Below are positions 4,671-6,107 of a stretch of DNA of 6,107 nt, piece after piece. Source of the stretch: a candidate division NPL-UPA2 bacterium (GTDB taxonomy: Bacteria > Bacillota > UBA994). The DNA is taken from positions 1 to 6,107 of the forward strand of contig QLUB01000102.1 of NCBI GenBank assembly GCA_018725205.1, given 5' to 3'. A model generated the notes under the pieces. That model was not told the origin of the DNA. It searched no databases and saw nothing but the letters and a program-made list of their open reading frames with translations. The translations under genes were made by a program, and so were the position numbers. The first letter of the stretch is position 1. Every line of letters starts with the position of its first letter.

Positions 4671-5885
4671 TCAGTCCCCCCTTACCTGTACCACTTGACC
4701 ATCGCTCTTAACCACGAGATAGTGTACGCCATCAAGCGTCGCCGCACGGTATGCGCCCTGCCAATCGTGCGTCAGACTCCACCTAGACTCGCCCCCGGAA
4801 CCAATTAAGGCGACGCTAGTGGGGGTACCTATGAATATGTCCCTTCCCTGAGGAGCAGTACTGAGCGCGACAAGGGGTTGACGGCTACGGTGCTCAAGTG
4901 TTATTCTGCCATTTTCGCCTAGAACTACCGCGCGGTATTCCAGCCTGAGGTTGAACACCGACCTGCGCACAACAGTGAAAATGGGGTGAACCCCAACATA
5001 ACCCAAACTTTCGACGGCACCGCCAGCGTCATGGCGCAGCGTCAGCTGCCCTTGCCGATCAAAGACATAAATGTCGTTACCGGCTGTCACCGCCACACCC
5101 GCGCCGTCGTCCCGTACGGTCAAGAGCCCCGGGCGCTCCGCAAAATCCTGATCAAACAGCCGTTCCCCGTTGCGGCTGTAGACGGTAAGGCTACCCGTCA
5201 CGTCTTCTGCAAAGCTCAAGGACAGCAAAGCAACGGTGTTGCCGTCCGCCGACTGCCCAACGTCAAGAGGCTGCTGCTCGGCTAGGCTAGTTCGCCACGC
5301 AAGATGCCCGAGCGCAGAGTACAAGGCTACCTCCGTGCGGAGTGCCAGCGGGTCTGTTTGAGGCACTGTGAAGGCGGCAAATACTTCTCCCGTTTGGCTG
5401 ATGGACAGGGCCTGCAATGCGCCGGGGGTAGTCACTGCCAAGGCGAGCTTCTGGCGGGCGTGATAAACATAGAATTTGGGCTCACCAACTTCACCTATCA
5501 CTAGGTAACGTCCGCGAGAGGCGATGAGGGCATTGTCTACCGGCACCGTTTCCGCCCACTGCTCGTCCCCTAATGCGTTAAGAAACCTCACTAGGGCGCG
5601 ACCGCCCTCCGTATGGACTGCCCAAATCCCTGTTTGCGCGCTAGCGCTAAAGAGTGGTTGCCCATGCGCCTTGGCGTCAATCAAGCTAACGACAGGTAAG
5701 TCCTCGGCAGATGGCGTCTGCTGACGCGGCGGCGAATTCACGCCCGGACGCAGGAAAAAGATACTGCTCATGCCTAGCAGGAGAAGAAAAAACAAGATCC
5801 ACAGGTATGGCTTATCTGTGCGCTTAGGCTCGTCGTCGTCCCACACCGTCAATCCCTCCGTTATGTAGATTGCAGCGCTCTGCAT
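4671..5885 (-). CDS. Membrane-anchored beta-propeller protein, DUF5711-like
   Basis: A 404-residue protein with a short acidic then basic cytoplasmic N-terminus (WDDDEPKRTDK), one membrane segment at about 27-46 and a large domain predicted outside the membrane. That domain shows about seven repeats, each a hydrophobic strand, a turn with small or polar residues, often Gly, and another strand: near residues 97, 137, 186, 233, 272, 319 and 358 (for example LTVYSRNGERLF and IYVFDRQGQLTL). The later spacings alternate 47 and 39, as expected for a propeller. It resembles the clostridial DUF5711 family; no catalytic residues are recognised, so a binding or scaffold role is inferred. ATG at 5885 has GAGGTGA six nt from its GAGG core. 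A GTG at 5846, with GGAGG 8 nt upstream, is a credible alternative giving 391 residues. It is followed by the cvpA-like gene after 5 nt. Confidence 0.75.
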   Translation of the reverse strand: MQSAAIYITEGLTVWDDDEPKRTDKPYLWILFFLLLLGMSSIFFLRPGVNSPPRQQTPSAEDLPVVSLIDAKAHGQPLFSASAQTGIWAVHTEGGRALVRFLNALGDEQWAETVPVDNALIASRGRYLVIGEVGEPKFYVYHARQKLALAVTTPGALQALSISQTGEVFAAFTVPQTDPLALRTEVALYSALGHLAWRTSLAEQQPLDVGQSADGNTVALLSLSFAEDVTGSLTVYSRNGERLFDQDFAERPGLLTVRDDGAGVAVTAGNDIYVFDRQGQLTLRHDAGGAVESLGYVGVHPIFTVVRRSVFNLRLEYRAVVLGENGRITLEHRSRQPLVALSTAPQGRDIFIGTPTSVALIGSGGESRWSLTHDWQGAYRAATLDGVHYLVVKSDGQVVQVRGD

Positions 5886-5897
5886 ACGTCACCTCTG

Positions 5898-5930
5898 CCT
5901 CCCATATACTACGGTAAACGCCATGGGAGG
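5898..5930. repeat. 8-bp inverted repeat ahead of the DUF5711-like gene
   Basis: CCTCCCAT (5898-5905) and ATGGGAGG (5923-5930) are perfect inverted copies separated by 17 bp. In a minus-strand transcript the pair would form a hairpin ending about 12 nt before the ATG at 5885, close to the ribosome binding site. The loop contains TAGTAT (5911-5906), a possible -10 box without a good -35 box, so the element could instead be an operator around a promoter. Two weaker stems lie upstream: CCAAG/CTTGG at 5936-5952 and GAGC/GCTC at 5966-5977. Confidence 0.45.
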
Positions 5931-5991
5931 GGGTGCCAAGTGGGCTCCTTGGGTTCCGTCTGGTCGAGCCTGCGCTCCGGGGAAACTAGAG

Positions 5992-6004
5992 CAACAATTA
6001 GTTG
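5992..6004. promoter_or_regulatory. Operator-like dyad beside the divergent promoter
   Basis: CAAC-AATTA-GTTG is a 4-bp dyad with a 5-bp centre, extended by one G-T pair at the outer end. It lies just upstream of the plus-strand -35 region at 6005-6010, where a repressor or activator could bind. Nothing identifies the regulator; the truncated neighbouring gene is one possibility. Confidence 0.3.
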
Positions 6005-6033
6005 TTTAAATATATGCCAAAGTATGCTAAAAT
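6005..6033 (+). promoter_or_regulatory. Extended -10 promoter of the divergent gene
   Basis: A -10 box TAAAAT (6028-6033) is preceded by TGC, giving the extended -10 form. A -35-like TTTAAA (6005-6010) is 17 nt upstream, matching TTGACA at four of six positions. The ATG at 6040 lies 6 nt after the -10 box, where transcription would be expected to begin. A 10-bp direct repeat, TATGCCAAAG and TATGCTAAAA (6013-6032), overlaps the -10 box with a period of one helical turn. Confidence 0.6.
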
Positions 6034-6039
6034 AGTGAC

Positions 6040-6107
6040 ATGAAAAGTACGTATTCTCCACAGACGTTTGGACAGCAACTTGCTAGAACGACAAAGACCT
6101 TGCAGCG
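6040..6107 (+). CDS. Start of a divergent gene, cut by window edge
   Basis: An ATG at 6040 opens a frame with no stop through the window end (22 complete codons), beginning MKSTYSPQTFGQQLARTT. The other two plus-strand frames both meet stops within this stretch (TGA at 6041, TAG at 6084). There is no purine-rich ribosome binding site before the ATG, in contrast to all other genes here, and the ATG coincides with the predicted transcription start, so the mRNA may be leaderless. The basic, helix-like start and the operator-like sequences nearby would suit a small transcriptional regulator, but too little is visible to name a family. Confidence 0.5.
   Translation, partial: MKSTYSPQTFGQQLARTTKTLQ

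Noticed and set aside
4025..5724. Plus-strand open frames opposite the cvpA-like and DUF5711-like genes (4025-4519, 4986-5285, 5304-5504, 5524-5724)
   Set aside because: They have no family resemblance or ribosome binding sites, and the minus-strand frames show membrane segments and repeats expected of real proteins.
5931..5960. T-box-like GGGTGCC string in the divergent intergenic region
   Set aside because: Only a loose likeness to the T-box antiterminator sequence; it is on the plus strand, lacks the specifier stem and no aminoacyl-tRNA gene follows.
1..6107. CRISPR array, insertion sequence, phage or defence island
   Set aside because: No regularly spaced repeats, terminal inverted repeats, transposase, integrase or defence-type proteins are seen; the genes are conserved housekeeping loci.

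Overview
The window reads as a chromosomal housekeeping stretch from a moderately GC-rich Firmicute, probably of the Clostridia (Peptococcaceae or Thermoanaerobacterales type). This is inferred from the gene order DUF3343 - DUF951 - rpsF - ssb - rpsR - rplI - dnaB, the purine-rich Shine-Dalgarno sites ahead of almost every gene, sigma-A type promoters, and frequent GTG and TTG starts. No plasmid, phage, insertion sequence or CRISPR signature is visible. Nearly all coding sequence is on the minus strand, so the text below follows transcription from right to left.

Region 1 (6107 to 5886): the beginning of a divergent plus-strand gene is cut by the window edge. Its ATG lies only 6 nt after an extended -10 box and has no ribosome binding site, so it may be leaderless. 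The AT-rich promoter carries dyads and a 10-bp direct repeat. Region 2 (5885 to 3486): a tight minus-strand cluster encodes a membrane-anchored beta-propeller protein (DUF5711-like), a CvpA-family membrane protein, a DUF3343 small cysteine protein (putative Se/S carrier-like) and the small zinc-ribbon-like DUF951 protein. A 12-codon reading frame with its own ribosome binding site sits between the last two. Region 3 (3464 to 2410): a strong extended -10 promoter and a short hairpin leader precede rpsF, ssb and rpsR, the classic S6-SSB-S18 operon. Region 4 (2409 to 2237): a non-coding gap holds a triple AGCAATT repeat and small inverted repeats. Region 5 (2236 to 112): a MazG-like small protein, rplI (ribosomal protein L9) and dnaB (replicative helicase) are packed with gaps of 16 and 3 nt. 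Region 6 (109 to 1): a consensus promoter drives a tRNA-Glu gene whose 3' end lies outside the window.

Functionally the window couples translation (S6, S18, L9, tRNA-Glu) with replication and repair (SSB, DnaB), as in many Firmicutes. The yybS (DUF2232) and gdpP genes that often lie between rpsR and rplI are absent here, and a MazG-like gene takes that interval. I found no convincing new multi-gene system. The best candidates for a second look are small regulatory features: the leaderless divergent gene, the short upstream reading frame before the DUF951 gene, the rpsF leader, and the repeats in the rpsR to MazG-like gap.
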